NCBI RefSeq assembly: GCF_016587415.1 | Contig: NZ_BNJI01000003.1 | Location: 558,001-622,000 of the forward strand | Reading direction: 5' to 3' | From: Ktedonobacter sp. SOSP1-85 | GTDB lineage: Bacteria; Chloroflexota; Ktedonobacteria; Ktedonobacterales; Ktedonobacteraceae | Length of the DNA stretch: 64,000 bases | Shown here: piece by piece, positions 35,772 to 43,123 of the stretch | Numbering within the stretch: position 1 is the stretch's first letter | Layout: every line of letters begins with the position of its first letter | Made by a program: the position numbers and the translations under genes | The notes under the pieces: model-generated | Told to the model about the DNA's origin: nothing | Databases searched by the model: none | What the model saw: only the letters and a program-made list of their open reading frames with translations

Positions 35772-37046
35772 CTATTTCTGCCTCCACAAGACAACTGCCA
35801 GCCAGGCAGCATTGAGCATCATGGCACACACCCCACACAACAACGTATAGCGTACACCTATAACTTCGGCAAGCAAACCCGCTAGCAGGGCGCCCAGTGG
35901 CCCAATCCCGTTGACGAGAAAGTTAATGGCGGCATTAACACGCCCCAACTGGTGCGCGGGAATCTGCTGCTGGCGCAGACTAATCTCATTGATCGAGAAG
36001 AACACATACCCAATGTCGCCCATCTGCGCCAGCGCCAGCAGTGCGAAGGCCAGTGAGGGACCACCAAAGGCCAGCGGGGTCGCCAGAGCGGTCGCTTTGC
36101 CCACAATCAAGCCATAGAGCAGGGCACGCCGTGTGCCATAGCGCCTGATAAGCGCAGGGGCAAGAAACGAGCCTATCAGCGCGCTGACCCCTCCCACGGC
36201 AATCAGAATCCCATAGAGCAGGGGGCTCAAATGCAGATCACGCAGCACAAAGATGGTATAGAGCGCGAAAACGCCAGCACAAAAAGCCTTGAGCGTGTCA
36301 TAGATCGCCAGGGTGCGCAAAAGCGGATAGGCGAAAAGTATTCTCAGTCCGCTCCGCATATCTTCCCACAGCGAGGCGCGCTCCTCGACGACCAGCACAG
36401 GCTCTATCTCTCTAGAGCGAATCAGGCCAATGCTCAAGGCCGAGAAGAGAAAGCTCAGCGCGTCAAAGAATACTGCCAGGGGCGCGCTTAACCACTCAAT
36501 CAGCATGCCCGCCAGGGGGGGCCCAGCCACCTCGGCCAGGGATTCGCTGGTCCCAAGTTTACTGTTACCCTCAACCAGTTGCGCATGGTGCACAACCTGA
36601 GGGAGAAAGGCTTGATAGGCCGTATCAAAGCAGATCGTGAGCGTGCTTGTAAGAAAGGCAACCAGCAAAAGTTGGAACAGCGAAATCTGCCCAAACAACA
36701 CCGCTATAGGCAAGCTAAGCAACAATAGCGCCCGGCCCATATCGGCCAGCACTAGCATGGGACGGCGTGGCAGGCGATCAACCCAGGCGCCTATTGGTAG
36801 ACTAAAAAGCAAGGTAGGCAGACTGGCGAATAGAGAGAGCAACCCAACTTGTAAAGGCGTGGCCCCCAGAAGCATGATAGCGATAAATGGGATGGCCGAA
36901 CCAGTAATGTGTGAACCAAGCAAGGAGACAGTCTGACCACTCCAGAGCAAACCAAAAGCCCGGTTGAGCCAGAATGAACGGAGCGCGACCACCTTGGGAA
37001 CCTGTTCGTCTGTTTGTGGTACAGCGGGAATATCATGTGAAGCCAT
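35772..37046 (-). CDS. MFS exporter (MFS_3, Mef/EntS-like)
   Basis: The 424-aa product is a 12-helix transporter beginning with a cytosolic tail, then SFWLNRAFGLLWSGQTVSLL, and motif A-like GAWVDRLPRRPMLVLADM between helices 2 and 3. That arrangement is typical of MFS_3 efflux proteins, which include macrolide exporters (Mef) and siderophore exporter EntS. Helices continue to the C-terminus at WLAVVLWRQK. ATG 37046 has a GGAGGT site at 9 bases; the in-frame upstream ATGs are non-coding leader. A promoter about 310 bp upstream and a leader peptide with terminator suggest drug-inducible control. Macrolide specificity is inferred only from the leader and family. Confidence 0.8.
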   Translation of the reverse strand: MASHDIPAVPQTDEQVPKVVALRSFWLNRAFGLLWSGQTVSLLGSHITGSAIPFIAIMLLGATPLQVGLLSLFASLPTLLFSLPIGAWVDRLPRRPMLVLADMGRALLLLSLPIAVLFGQISLFQLLLVAFLTSTLTICFDTAYQAFLPQVVHHAQLVEGNSKLGTSESLAEVAGPPLAGMLIEWLSAPLAVFFDALSFLFSALSIGLIRSREIEPVLVVEERASLWEDMRSGLRILFAYPLLRTLAIYDTLKAFCAGVFALYTIFVLRDLHLSPLLYGILIAVGGVSALIGSFLAPALIRRYGTRRALLYGLIVGKATALATPLAFGGPSLAFALLALAQMGDIGYVFFSINEISLRQQQIPAHQLGRVNAAINFLVNGIGPLGALLAGLLAEVIGVRYTLLCGVCAMMLNAAWLAVVLWRQK

Positions 37047-37266
37047 ACAGCGGCTACCTCCATAATGTGTGGTGAAACATTGAGAAATGAATAGGAGGTA
37101 TGGAGGTGTAGCCAGAAAATAAGGATACGGCGCGCTCGGATAGTGAGACAGGGGGAAGATGGATCTAGAGGAATGACTCCACCTCAGATCCAGAAGGTGA
37201 AACATAGAAAACAAACACACAATCAAACCAACGATTGTGCAACCCAAACAAAACACCTGTTAGCTG

Positions 37267-37317
37267 CTAAAAATGCTTCACTCACGCCGCGGCTACACCC
37301 GGGCGCGAGTGATGAAG
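37267..37317 (-). terminator. attenuator-type terminator in the MFS leader
   Basis: On the minus strand the arm at 37317-37302 (CTTCATCACTCGCGCC) pairs with 37288-37276 (GGCGTGAGTGAAG), about 14 bp with a 2-nt bulge, followed by CATTTTTAG. It lies about 40 nt after the promoter, within the untranslated leader of the MFS gene and overlapping a short leader ORF. Confidence 0.65.
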
Positions 37318-37328
37318 ATGGTACCCAT
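37293..37328 (-). CDS. 11-aa leader peptide, putative ribosome-stalling attenuator
   Basis: ATG 37328 is preceded by GAGGTG at 5 bases and encodes MGTIFITRARV, ending at TAG 37293. Codons 4-10 lie on the 5' arm of the terminator and the stop is in its loop. A ribosome paused there would block the terminator and let transcription reach the MFS gene. The peptide has an Arg-x-Arg near its end, like the +x+ arrest motif in macrolide-responsive leaders, and MG.IF recalls the ErmC-type leader start. This layout is known for erm, msr and mef genes; its use here is inference. Confidence 0.55.
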   Translation of the reverse strand: MGTIFITRARV

Positions 37329-37360
37329 CGGGGCACCTCGCTTTCGTCTAGAATATCGCT

Positions 37361-37390
37361 ATTATAGTAACACACAAGCACATCTGTCAA
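37361..37390 (-). promoter_or_regulatory. promoter of the MFS leader transcript
   Basis: On the minus strand TTGACA (37390-37385), an 18-bp spacer and TATAAT (37366-37361) give a consensus sigma-70 promoter. It would start RNA near 37354, 26 nt before the leader peptide ATG. Confidence 0.72.
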
Positions 37391-37442
37391 CATACATAGT
37401 GAGCTGATTGGGCAAATCGCCCAATCAGCTCACTATGTATGT
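37390..37442. terminator. 24-bp perfect palindrome
   Basis: ACATACATAGTGAGCTGATT plus GGGC (37390-37413) is the exact complement of 37419-37442, with a 5-nt loop. It follows the leftward reductase gene by 33 bp and touches the -35 box of the MFS promoter. Confidence 0.82.
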
Positions 37443-37475
37443 TTCTTCTGTAACCGCGTACAGCCAGTAACAGGC

Positions 37476-37895
37476 TTACTGGCGCTCCAGGGCGATCACA
37501 GGAATCTTGCGTGTGGTCTTCTTCTCGTAGTCACCAAAGCCAGGCATACGCTCCACGATTCTTGCATAGAGCTGGTCGCGCTCTTCGCCAGCGACTTCGG
37601 TGGCCGTCGCCTCAAACTCTTCGGTGCCTACCTCAAGCTTCACATGGGGATGAGCCACAAGGTTATGATACCAGTCAGGATTGGTGGGCGCACCAGCCTT
37701 GGAGGCAAAGATAATATAACGCTCCCCATCAGGCAGATAGGCCAGGGGATTCACGCGCTGCTTGCCGCTCTTCGCTCCAGTTGTGGTCAACAAAAGCAGC
37801 GTGCCACCCGCAAAAGGGCCACCTACCTTCCCGCCATTCGCACGGAACTCCTCAATGATCTTGCTATTCCAGTCATTTGCTCTTACTTCAGCCAT
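37476..37895 (-). CDS. DDN-type F420-dependent nitroreductase-like protein
   Basis: The 139-aa protein is of the deazaflavin-dependent nitroreductase (DUF385) family: IIEEFRANGGKVGGPFAGGT, LLLTTTGAKSGKQRVNPLAY, YIIFASKAGAPTNPDWYHNLVAHPHVKLEVG. These are split beta-barrel proteins that bind F420 and reduce quinones or nitro compounds. The key G-A-K/R-S-G-x-x-R and PxW motifs are present. Length is standard. It fits the LLM enzymes nearby in implying that the organism makes F420. ATG 37895 is used. The gap 37896-38091 holds no gene. Confidence 0.87.
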   Translation of the reverse strand: MAEVRANDWNSKIIEEFRANGGKVGGPFAGGTLLLLTTTGAKSGKQRVNPLAYLPDGERYIIFASKAGAPTNPDWYHNLVAHPHVKLEVGTEEFEATATEVAGEERDQLYARIVERMPGFGDYEKKTTRKIPVIALERQ

Positions 37896-38091
37896 CTGAA
37901 CTCCTACTATTATTTTGATGCGTGTATAACTCTGTGATAAAGAGCCGCTAACACCATTCTATCGACAATATGCACAACATATGTGAATCGCTTTGCCCCT
38001 CCACAAACACTGGGGCTTATGTGGGCAAAAATACATTTACTAATAAAGAAACACTGTATTCCTTCAAATAATTCCCAAATGGTTTTTTGGG

Positions 38092-38613
38092 TCAGCTAAA
38101 GAGTATGAGTAGTTTACGTTCCTCTTCTGAGATCCGCAGACGTGTATTCCTGGGAATAGGGTAAATCTCTGCGCGCTCCCATAATGGGCCAGTGACGCTG
38201 GTACCACTTCCTAGTTGGACGCCACGCTCATGTAAGGCATTGAGTAATTCGCCCGCATGGAAGAGAAAGATAGAATCAATCAGCCAGGGATTCGCAAAGC
38301 TTGGCGTTGTAGTCTCTGGTCCCGTAAACACCAGATAATAGTCTGGAAGTGCATCCACCTTGATATTCATTTGCCCATCGCGCCTGGGATGCCATTGGAC
38401 ATCGACCGTCTGGCCAGCAAGCGGACCCGAAGTGAAATGTCCATCATAGCCCCGACGTTTCCCTGATTCGTCAAGCTCTATGTGAAAGATAGCTGCAGCG
38501 ATATACTCGGCCACATTCCCGACCTGGGCTGCGTGTCCAATCAACGTAGCAATCTTACCATCAATGGTATTTCTCGATTTCAACAGGCTCGCAAGCCATG
38601 GTAAGTCACTCAA
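38092..38613 (-). CDS. hypothetical protein, 173 aa (DUF6998-like)
   Basis: The sequence begins with a helical block (TIDGKIATLIGHAAQVGNVA), followed by FHIELDESGKRRGYDGHFTS and LAGQTVDVQWHPRRDGQMNI, then a beta-rich C-half ending in a small-domain helix. The DG.F..GPLAG.TVDV pattern resembles the uncharacterised DUF6998 family; this is from memory and only moderately sure. TTG 38613 is preferred because AGGGGAGGT lies 6 bases before it; GTG 38637 would place that site inside the gene. Function unknown. Confidence 0.6.
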   Translation of the reverse strand: MSDLPWLASLLKSRNTIDGKIATLIGHAAQVGNVAEYIAAAIFHIELDESGKRRGYDGHFTSGPLAGQTVDVQWHPRRDGQMNIKVDALPDYYLVFTGPETTTPSFANPWLIDSIFLFHAGELLNALHERGVQLGSGTSVTGPLWERAEIYPIPRNTRLRISEEERKLLILFS

Positions 38614-38769
38614 TAAGATACCTCCCCTCGGTTTCACTTAAACATGGGACATAGCCTCTCTTATTGTACGCACAAGCCACGTTCAACTACTACAAGCAGC
38701 TTTAAGTAGTGCTTCGCCTCAGTAAATCGTATACCATGCTCACATGTTAGCCTGCGAGAATACAAGAAG

Positions 38770-38800
38770 GAGTGATATTACTGTTCTGGTAATATCACTC
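38770..38800. terminator. 12-bp hairpin terminator
   Basis: GAGTGATATTAC (38770-38781) pairs with GTAATATCACTC (38789-38800), followed by TTTCT on the plus strand. It lies between the leftward glucoamylase-like gene and the next leftward gene. Confidence 0.65.
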
Positions 38801-38823
38801 TTTCTGTTATGAGCAAAAGTGCT

Positions 38824-40287
38824 CTATATGGAGAAGTGCTCGCCCTCCAGGTAAGGACGGGCCGCGGCGATAACGGGATCCTGCATAAAATGCTGTTGCA
38901 TTTTCTCTCCGCGTAATGCATTATCCAGCGCGGCGATGATCATGGTCTCGTCGAGTACCAGGTAGCGATGTCCAACTGTACCTGTTGTTGGATTAACGGC
39001 ATCATAAAATCCATATGGACCGTACAGCGAGGGATAGCGCACGAGCAGCTCCTCAAGATTTTTAAAGGCATCCTGGGGTGCCACCGTCAACGCAAGAAAT
39101 GAAGCGTGTGGCGTCACTGCTGTCTCATCATAGGGGCAGCAGTTGCTATTGGAGGCCAGGGCATGGGCTCCATATGCCAGGTAATTCCCGGTATCATCAG
39201 GCGTGCTGGCTGGCGAGAGGCCCCAGACGGGATAATGCAACGTCTGCTTGGCGTAGGCGATCTGCGCCTGGGCGTAGTACTGATCATTCAAGCCAAAGCT
39301 GTGCTTTCCCCAGGTAGTTTCGGGGACGATCAGATTGTTCATCAAGCCTTCAAACATGCTCCCACCCCAACTGGGAACAAAGTTGATGTTATTGGAACTG
39401 TAGTGACCCTCGAAGACGGTAAACGGCTTACCCGACTGGGGATCTGTATAGGTCACATTAGAACCCTGCGGTGGTTGCCCCTGCCAGGCAAAATCGGCAG
39501 GTAGCGTACGCCATGTACGCCACCAGACATCACCGGGCATCTTATGGGTGCCAATACCAATGTATGCAGCAATACGCGTTTCGGCATTGAGCATACCATA
39601 ATGGAAGGTAGCGGGTCCCTGGTCAGCATTATACCCTCCATACATCTGGCCAGCGGTAATATTCGTACTCTGGTCACCATTGTCGTAGAAGATGCCAAAG
39701 TCCATTGCGTCAAACAGCGCTGTGGCCCGCTGCGCCAGCTCAGGGAAGGCCTGGCGAACCAGAATCAGACCCGTTGCATACCAGCCATTGTCAACTGTAG
39801 AGATAAAAGCGCCCTGTACTGGCTGCCCCTCTTGGTCGCTTCCGCCAGGTCCAGATATCCTATGACCAGTACCAGTGTCGTACCAGCTAAAAAGGAAGCC
39901 TTGCCACTTACTCAGCTTCTCAACCTCGCTCAAGGTCGCGTTAGCCCTCTGAAGGGCCTGCTTATGTGAGATAAAGCCGAGATCCTCGCCCGCGACAACG
40001 CTCCAGAAGTAAACCCCTATATTGGTTGGCGAGGTATAGGCACCCCGCGCGGGTGCTCCATTAAAGCCAATGTTGTCGAGTGGCAAATGCGTATTGGGGT
40101 CAAGATCAGCATCGAAGAAGCGCCATGTCTGAGCCGCTATAGCGTAGAGGGCCGCGCGCTGCGCGCCATTTAACTCTCCAGAAGACGCCGCATCGCGCGT
40201 AGCAGCATGAGCCACAGGCGCCAATAAGCTCCCCATGGCAAGAATGAACGCTAAGAGCATACCAGAAGTCAAACGCAGTGATTTCAA
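38824..40287 (-). CDS. secreted glucoamylase-like (DUF3131/glycoamylase) protein
   Basis: The 487-aa product has a signal peptide (LLAFILAMGSLLAPVAHA). The mature part reads as an (alpha/alpha)6 barrel of the DUF3131/PF10091 glycoamylase group: QTWRFFDADLDPNTHLPLDN, TSPTNIGVYFWSVVAGEDLG, GFLFSWYDTGTGHRIS, STVDNGWYATGLILVRQAFP, and near the end VTPHASFLALTVAPQDAFKN, YGPYGFYDAVNPTTGTVGHR and VLDETMIIAALDNAL. Members include beta-1,2-glucan hydrolases (GH144-like), so it may cut an extracellular glucan. Acidic residues that could act in catalysis lie in these blocks but I cannot name them with certainty. ATG 40287 follows a GGAGAGAAGG site. Confidence 0.8.
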   Translation of the reverse strand: MKSLRLTSGMLLAFILAMGSLLAPVAHAATRDAASSGELNGAQRAALYAIAAQTWRFFDADLDPNTHLPLDNIGFNGAPARGAYTSPTNIGVYFWSVVAGEDLGFISHKQALQRANATLSEVEKLSKWQGFLFSWYDTGTGHRISGPGGSDQEGQPVQGAFISTVDNGWYATGLILVRQAFPELAQRATALFDAMDFGIFYDNGDQSTNITAGQMYGGYNADQGPATFHYGMLNAETRIAAYIGIGTHKMPGDVWWRTWRTLPADFAWQGQPPQGSNVTYTDPQSGKPFTVFEGHYSSNNINFVPSWGGSMFEGLMNNLIVPETTWGKHSFGLNDQYYAQAQIAYAKQTLHYPVWGLSPASTPDDTGNYLAYGAHALASNSNCCPYDETAVTPHASFLALTVAPQDAFKNLEELLVRYPSLYGPYGFYDAVNPTTGTVGHRYLVLDETMIIAALDNALRGEKMQQHFMQDPVIAAARPYLEGEHFSI

Positions 40288-40408
40288 GTTCCTTCTCTCC
40301 TCTCATCTTTGAGACGATTCCGTTCTTTGCTATTACCAAGTATAGATATATGCATCTAACACGTCAATGGCTGTACGCATGCTATTTAATCTCGGCTCGC
40401 AAGCTCGC

Positions 40409-40479
40409 CTCAGGGTAAGGGTCATGGGCGTGTAATGCTGGCAGTGCCAGCATTACACGCCCATGACCCTTACCCTGAG
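40409..40479. repeat. 35-bp perfect palindrome between divergent genes
   Basis: Arm 40409-40443 (CTCAGGGTAAGGGTCATGGG..) is the exact complement of 40445-40479, around a single central G. It lies 121 bp upstream of the glucoamylase-like gene, between it and the methyltransferase fragment. Confidence 0.85.
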
Positions 40480-40512
40480 TGTCGCAGGCGCGAAGGTTCT
40501 CTCGCAATTCGG

Positions 40513-40594
40513 ATGGCTCGTGCAATTACTGAGAACACCTTATTCTATGGCGACAACTTTGATATCCTCCGTGAATATTTTATTGATGAATGTG
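40513..40594 (+). pseudogene. 5' fragment of a DNA methyltransferase gene
   Basis: The 27 codons from ATG 40513 (ITENTLFYGDNFDILREYFI..) match the conserved start of N6-adenine/N4-cytosine DNA methyltransferases (N-T-L-Y-Y-G-D-N-L-D-I-L-R), where the DPPF motif should follow about 15 residues later. It does not; the sequence changes to unrelated DNA while staying in frame with the actin-like gene downstream. It is best read as a methylase start left by a deletion. Confidence 0.6.
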
Positions 40595-40728
40595 TTTTGG
40601 GCCCGTGGGGTATCTTAAAAAGAGAACTGTATGAGATGCTTATGGCACGCATGACCCTGACAAAGGTGAGTTGCATGCCAGCAAGAAAAAGAGAAATAAT
40701 AAAGAAAGTAGTACAAGAGGAATATTTC

Positions 40729-42135
40729 ATGGCAACTTTTGTAGAAGTCCAGACACAACATCCACACCCTGACAGTCTTCTGGCTAAAGTGGTATCTGGT
40801 ACTCCCTTGCTGAACAACAAGGACCAGGGGTTAATAACAGAGGTCCCTTCCCAGCGTTGGAATCGCGAGACATTCTCTTGGTCGCCAGTCATCGCGAAGA
40901 TGGCCTGTATTGACAATGGCAATGAAGCGTTAAAAGGTGTCATGCCAACAGTGAACGCTCCCTATCTCGCCAGATTGCGAGTGCCTACCGCATATGCCCC
41001 GGCGAAGAAACTACGGGGCGGTGATGGCCGGATCACATGGCGAGTGAACGGATCAGAGGATTTTTGGATGGGTGACGATGCCCTGGAGACCAAAAAAGCT
41101 GAGAGCTTACCGGTTGGTTTCTCTCCTGAACGGTTTCCAGATCACCGTTTTCAGCGGTTCATAGCCGCATTCCAGGTAGAACTGCTGGTCAGAGCGGGAC
41201 ATGGCAAGCGCGATGCATCAGGAAAGCTTATGGAGGGCAGTCAGGGTGAGTTCAATATTTTTCTCTCCATTGGCTTGCCCCCGGAGGAAGTTGATCGAAA
41301 TGGTGCAACCCCCGAAGCACGTGAAGCACTCAAGTACATCTTCAACAAGCCGTTTGAGGTTGTGCGTGTTGACGAGCAAGGACAGGAAACTACCTGGCGT
41401 ATTTGCTTTGTCGAGTTTGTTCCCTATGGACAAACATTCGGGTCCTTCTGTGCCTGGTACTACACGCTGGAAGGAACACCTATTGCGACCAATATCGATC
41501 GCCATATTACACTCGACATCGGGGGAGGGCAGTTCCACATATGTGAAGTGGAAATTGCACCCCGCAGTGGCGAGTCTCGTCCCAAACTGAGGATGAGTGC
41601 AGAGCAAATCGGGGAGGGCACCATTCTTATTGCGCGCGGCGTTAGCGAGGCTATTCGTCAACAATACAGAACCATTCAACTCTCTGATGCAGAAGCTCAG
41701 TGTGTTCTGTTGAACCGCATGATTTCCGTTGGCGGACGCAGACAACCTGTTAACGACATAGTGAGTCAGGTCATCGCAAGTCGTGTAGACAATCTGAACA
41801 GCCTCATAGTGAAATACTTACAATATGGTCAGTCGTTCTTGATGTTTACTGGCGGGGGAAGTGTTCTTCTTCATGATACCCTCCTTCACCTGGTAAACAC
41901 ACATCGCAAAGCGGATTCCTTCTACTTTGTCCCGCCTGAAATCGCGCCTTTCCTCAACGCTATTGGCGGACTAGTGCTCGCCCAGGCGTCAGCACAGCGG
42001 GCGATATCGCGCCGCGAGGCACAGCAGGCGATATTGCGCCGCGAGGCAGAGCAGGCGATATCGCGCCGCGAGGCACAGCAGGCGATATCACGCCGCGAGG
42101 CAGAGCAGGCAGCAGGCGCGGCAGGTGAGAGGTAA
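40729..42135 (+). CDS. ParM-like actin family ATPase
   Basis: The 468-aa product has the three ASKHA nucleotide motifs: phosphate-1 AKMACIDNGNEALKG, phosphate-2 HITLDIGGGQFHICEVEI and adenosine FLMFTGGGSVLLHDTLLHL. Such actin-like proteins form filaments that segregate plasmids (ParM, Alp). The region between is long and lacks other landmarks. The C-terminus is a tandem repeat of nine residues (AQQAISRRE and variants), about 4.3 copies, probably helical. ATG 40729 has a GAGGA site at 8 bases. The frame extends upstream to 40435 only by chance. Its short partner gene follows at once, as ParR follows ParM. Confidence 0.72.
   Translation: MATFVEVQTQHPHPDSLLAKVVSGTPLLNNKDQGLITEVPSQRWNRETFSWSPVIAKMACIDNGNEALKGVMPTVNAPYLARLRVPTAYAPAKKLRGGDGRITWRVNGSEDFWMGDDALETKKAESLPVGFSPERFPDHRFQRFIAAFQVELLVRAGHGKRDASGKLMEGSQGEFNIFLSIGLPPEEVDRNGATPEAREALKYIFNKPFEVVRVDEQGQETTWRICFVEFVPYGQTFGSFCAWYYTLEGTPIATNIDRHITLDIGGGQFHICEVEIAPRSGESRPKLRMSAEQIGEGTILIARGVSEAIRQQYRTIQLSDAEAQCVLLNRMISVGGRRQPVNDIVSQVIASRVDNLNSLIVKYLQYGQSFLMFTGGGSVLLHDTLLHLVNTHRKADSFYFVPPEIAPFLNAIGGLVLAQASAQRAISRREAQQAILRREAEQAISRREAQQAISRREAEQAAGAAGER
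41992..42108 (+). repeat. 27-bp coding tandem repeat, 4.3 copies
   Basis: Units start at 41992, 42019, 42046 and 42073, plus a partial at 42100. Each encodes A-Q/E-R/Q-A-I-S/L-R-R-E. The DNA units differ by one to four bases, for example GCGATATCGCGCC against GCGATATTGCGCC. Copy number may vary between strains. Confidence 0.85.
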
Positions 42136-42139
42136 AGAG

Positions 42140-42574
42140 ATGAAGATGAGTAGCAAGTACCCAATCAGCATCGAAAATATCCCAGGGGAAGCCTGGGAAA
42201 TGGTCCAGGCAATCAGCGCAAAAAGTGGGTCGGATACGACTGAGGTTTTACGCCAGTGTGTAGTGGCAGGGTCACTGATCGAACTAATCAAGGCGGGTCC
42301 AGACAATGAGGTAGGCGAGTATGGGGAATTCTCCTCAACGTACCTTGCACGCTTGGCGCGACGTGTTCTGGGAGCACCCATTGATTTTTTGTTAGAAACA
42401 GGCCAGCACCCCTACCTGTCGCTCACTGCGGATGCAAATGGTCCCACGCCTGCGACAAAAGAGGGGGCATCTGACGCTCCTGCTCCAAGCTTCCTCCTCG
42501 ATCAAGAGATAATCGAGGAGTTGCAAGGATTAGGCGTGGGAGGGAGCTTTTCCGCTGGTTGGCAACCGGACTAA
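42140..42574 (+). CDS. small protein, possible ribbon-helix-helix partner of the actin-like ATPase
   Basis: The 144-aa product begins KYPISIENIPGEAWEMVQAI, SAKSGSDTTEVLRQCVVAGS, a beta strand followed by two helices as in ribbon-helix-helix DNA-binding proteins. The middle predicts a third helix block (TYLARLARRVLGAPIDFLLE), and the end is Pro/Ala-rich. Placement 4 bp after a ParM-like gene suggests a ParR-like adaptor that binds a centromere and loads the filament. That role is inferred from order and the weak fold pattern. ATG 42140 has GAGAGGT at 6 bases. A strong terminator follows. Confidence 0.55.
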   Translation: MKMSSKYPISIENIPGEAWEMVQAISAKSGSDTTEVLRQCVVAGSLIELIKAGPDNEVGEYGEFSSTYLARLARRVLGAPIDFLLETGQHPYLSLTADANGPTPATKEGASDAPAPSFLLDQEIIEELQGLGVGGSFSAGWQPD

Positions 42575-42613
42575 GTTGTGCATCCATCAGGTTTGTACCT
42601 CTAAATCAGGCAA

Positions 42614-42653
42614 CAAAAAAGCAGCTGGCGAAAGAAAACGCCAGCCGCTTTTT
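42614..42653. terminator. intrinsic terminator after the actin-like pair
   Basis: AAAAAAGCAGCTGGCG pairs with CGCCAGCCGCTTTTT around an 8-nt loop, with A- and T-runs on both sides, so it can work in both directions. The next 470 bp, to 43123, hold no gene I can support. Confidence 0.85.
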
Positions 42654-43123
42654 GCTCAGTCATCTACGCTACTCCTGGGGGAGAGGGAAGTGTCAGAGCT
42701 CAGAAGAAGACCTGGCTTGGAGATCGTTAGTCAAGAGTATGCTCTTTTCAGAAAGTACTTGTGGAGCCAGACCAACTTTTGCATACTCATGGTATTGCAG
42801 AACAAGCAACTGCGGCTCAGATCCCCCACCCTGAACAGTTTCTACACATATATGCGAGCCAGCCCGTGACCTTGTGCATAACGCGCGCTAGACCTCCAAC
42901 AAAGTGCGAGCCTTCTCTCTGCGCTATCGCCGAGAGTACACTTGCAGAGAGGGGCACCGACCTCCCCCACAATGCACTCGAAATTCATTCTAAAACTGTC
43001 GTATAGTATAGATACTTTGTGATACAAGTACAGACTAATTCCTGATAGAAGCTGTCAGATTGCATTAATAAGCCAGTATGTATCAGAGCTTATTTTGAGT
43101 ATAAAGCGCCACAAGGATGTGCT

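Noticed and set aside
37267..37345. T-box riboswitch in the MFS leader, from GGGTACC
   Set aside because: The leader is too short, lacks the T-box bulge and specifier stem, and the gene is not tRNA- or amino-acid-related.
41992..42108. CRISPR-like array
   Set aside because: The 27-bp units are directly adjacent without spacers and encode an in-frame 9-residue repeat.
42576..42869. Overlapping 80-98 codon frames after the ParR-like gene
   Set aside because: They run through a strong terminator and have no start signals or protein-like composition.
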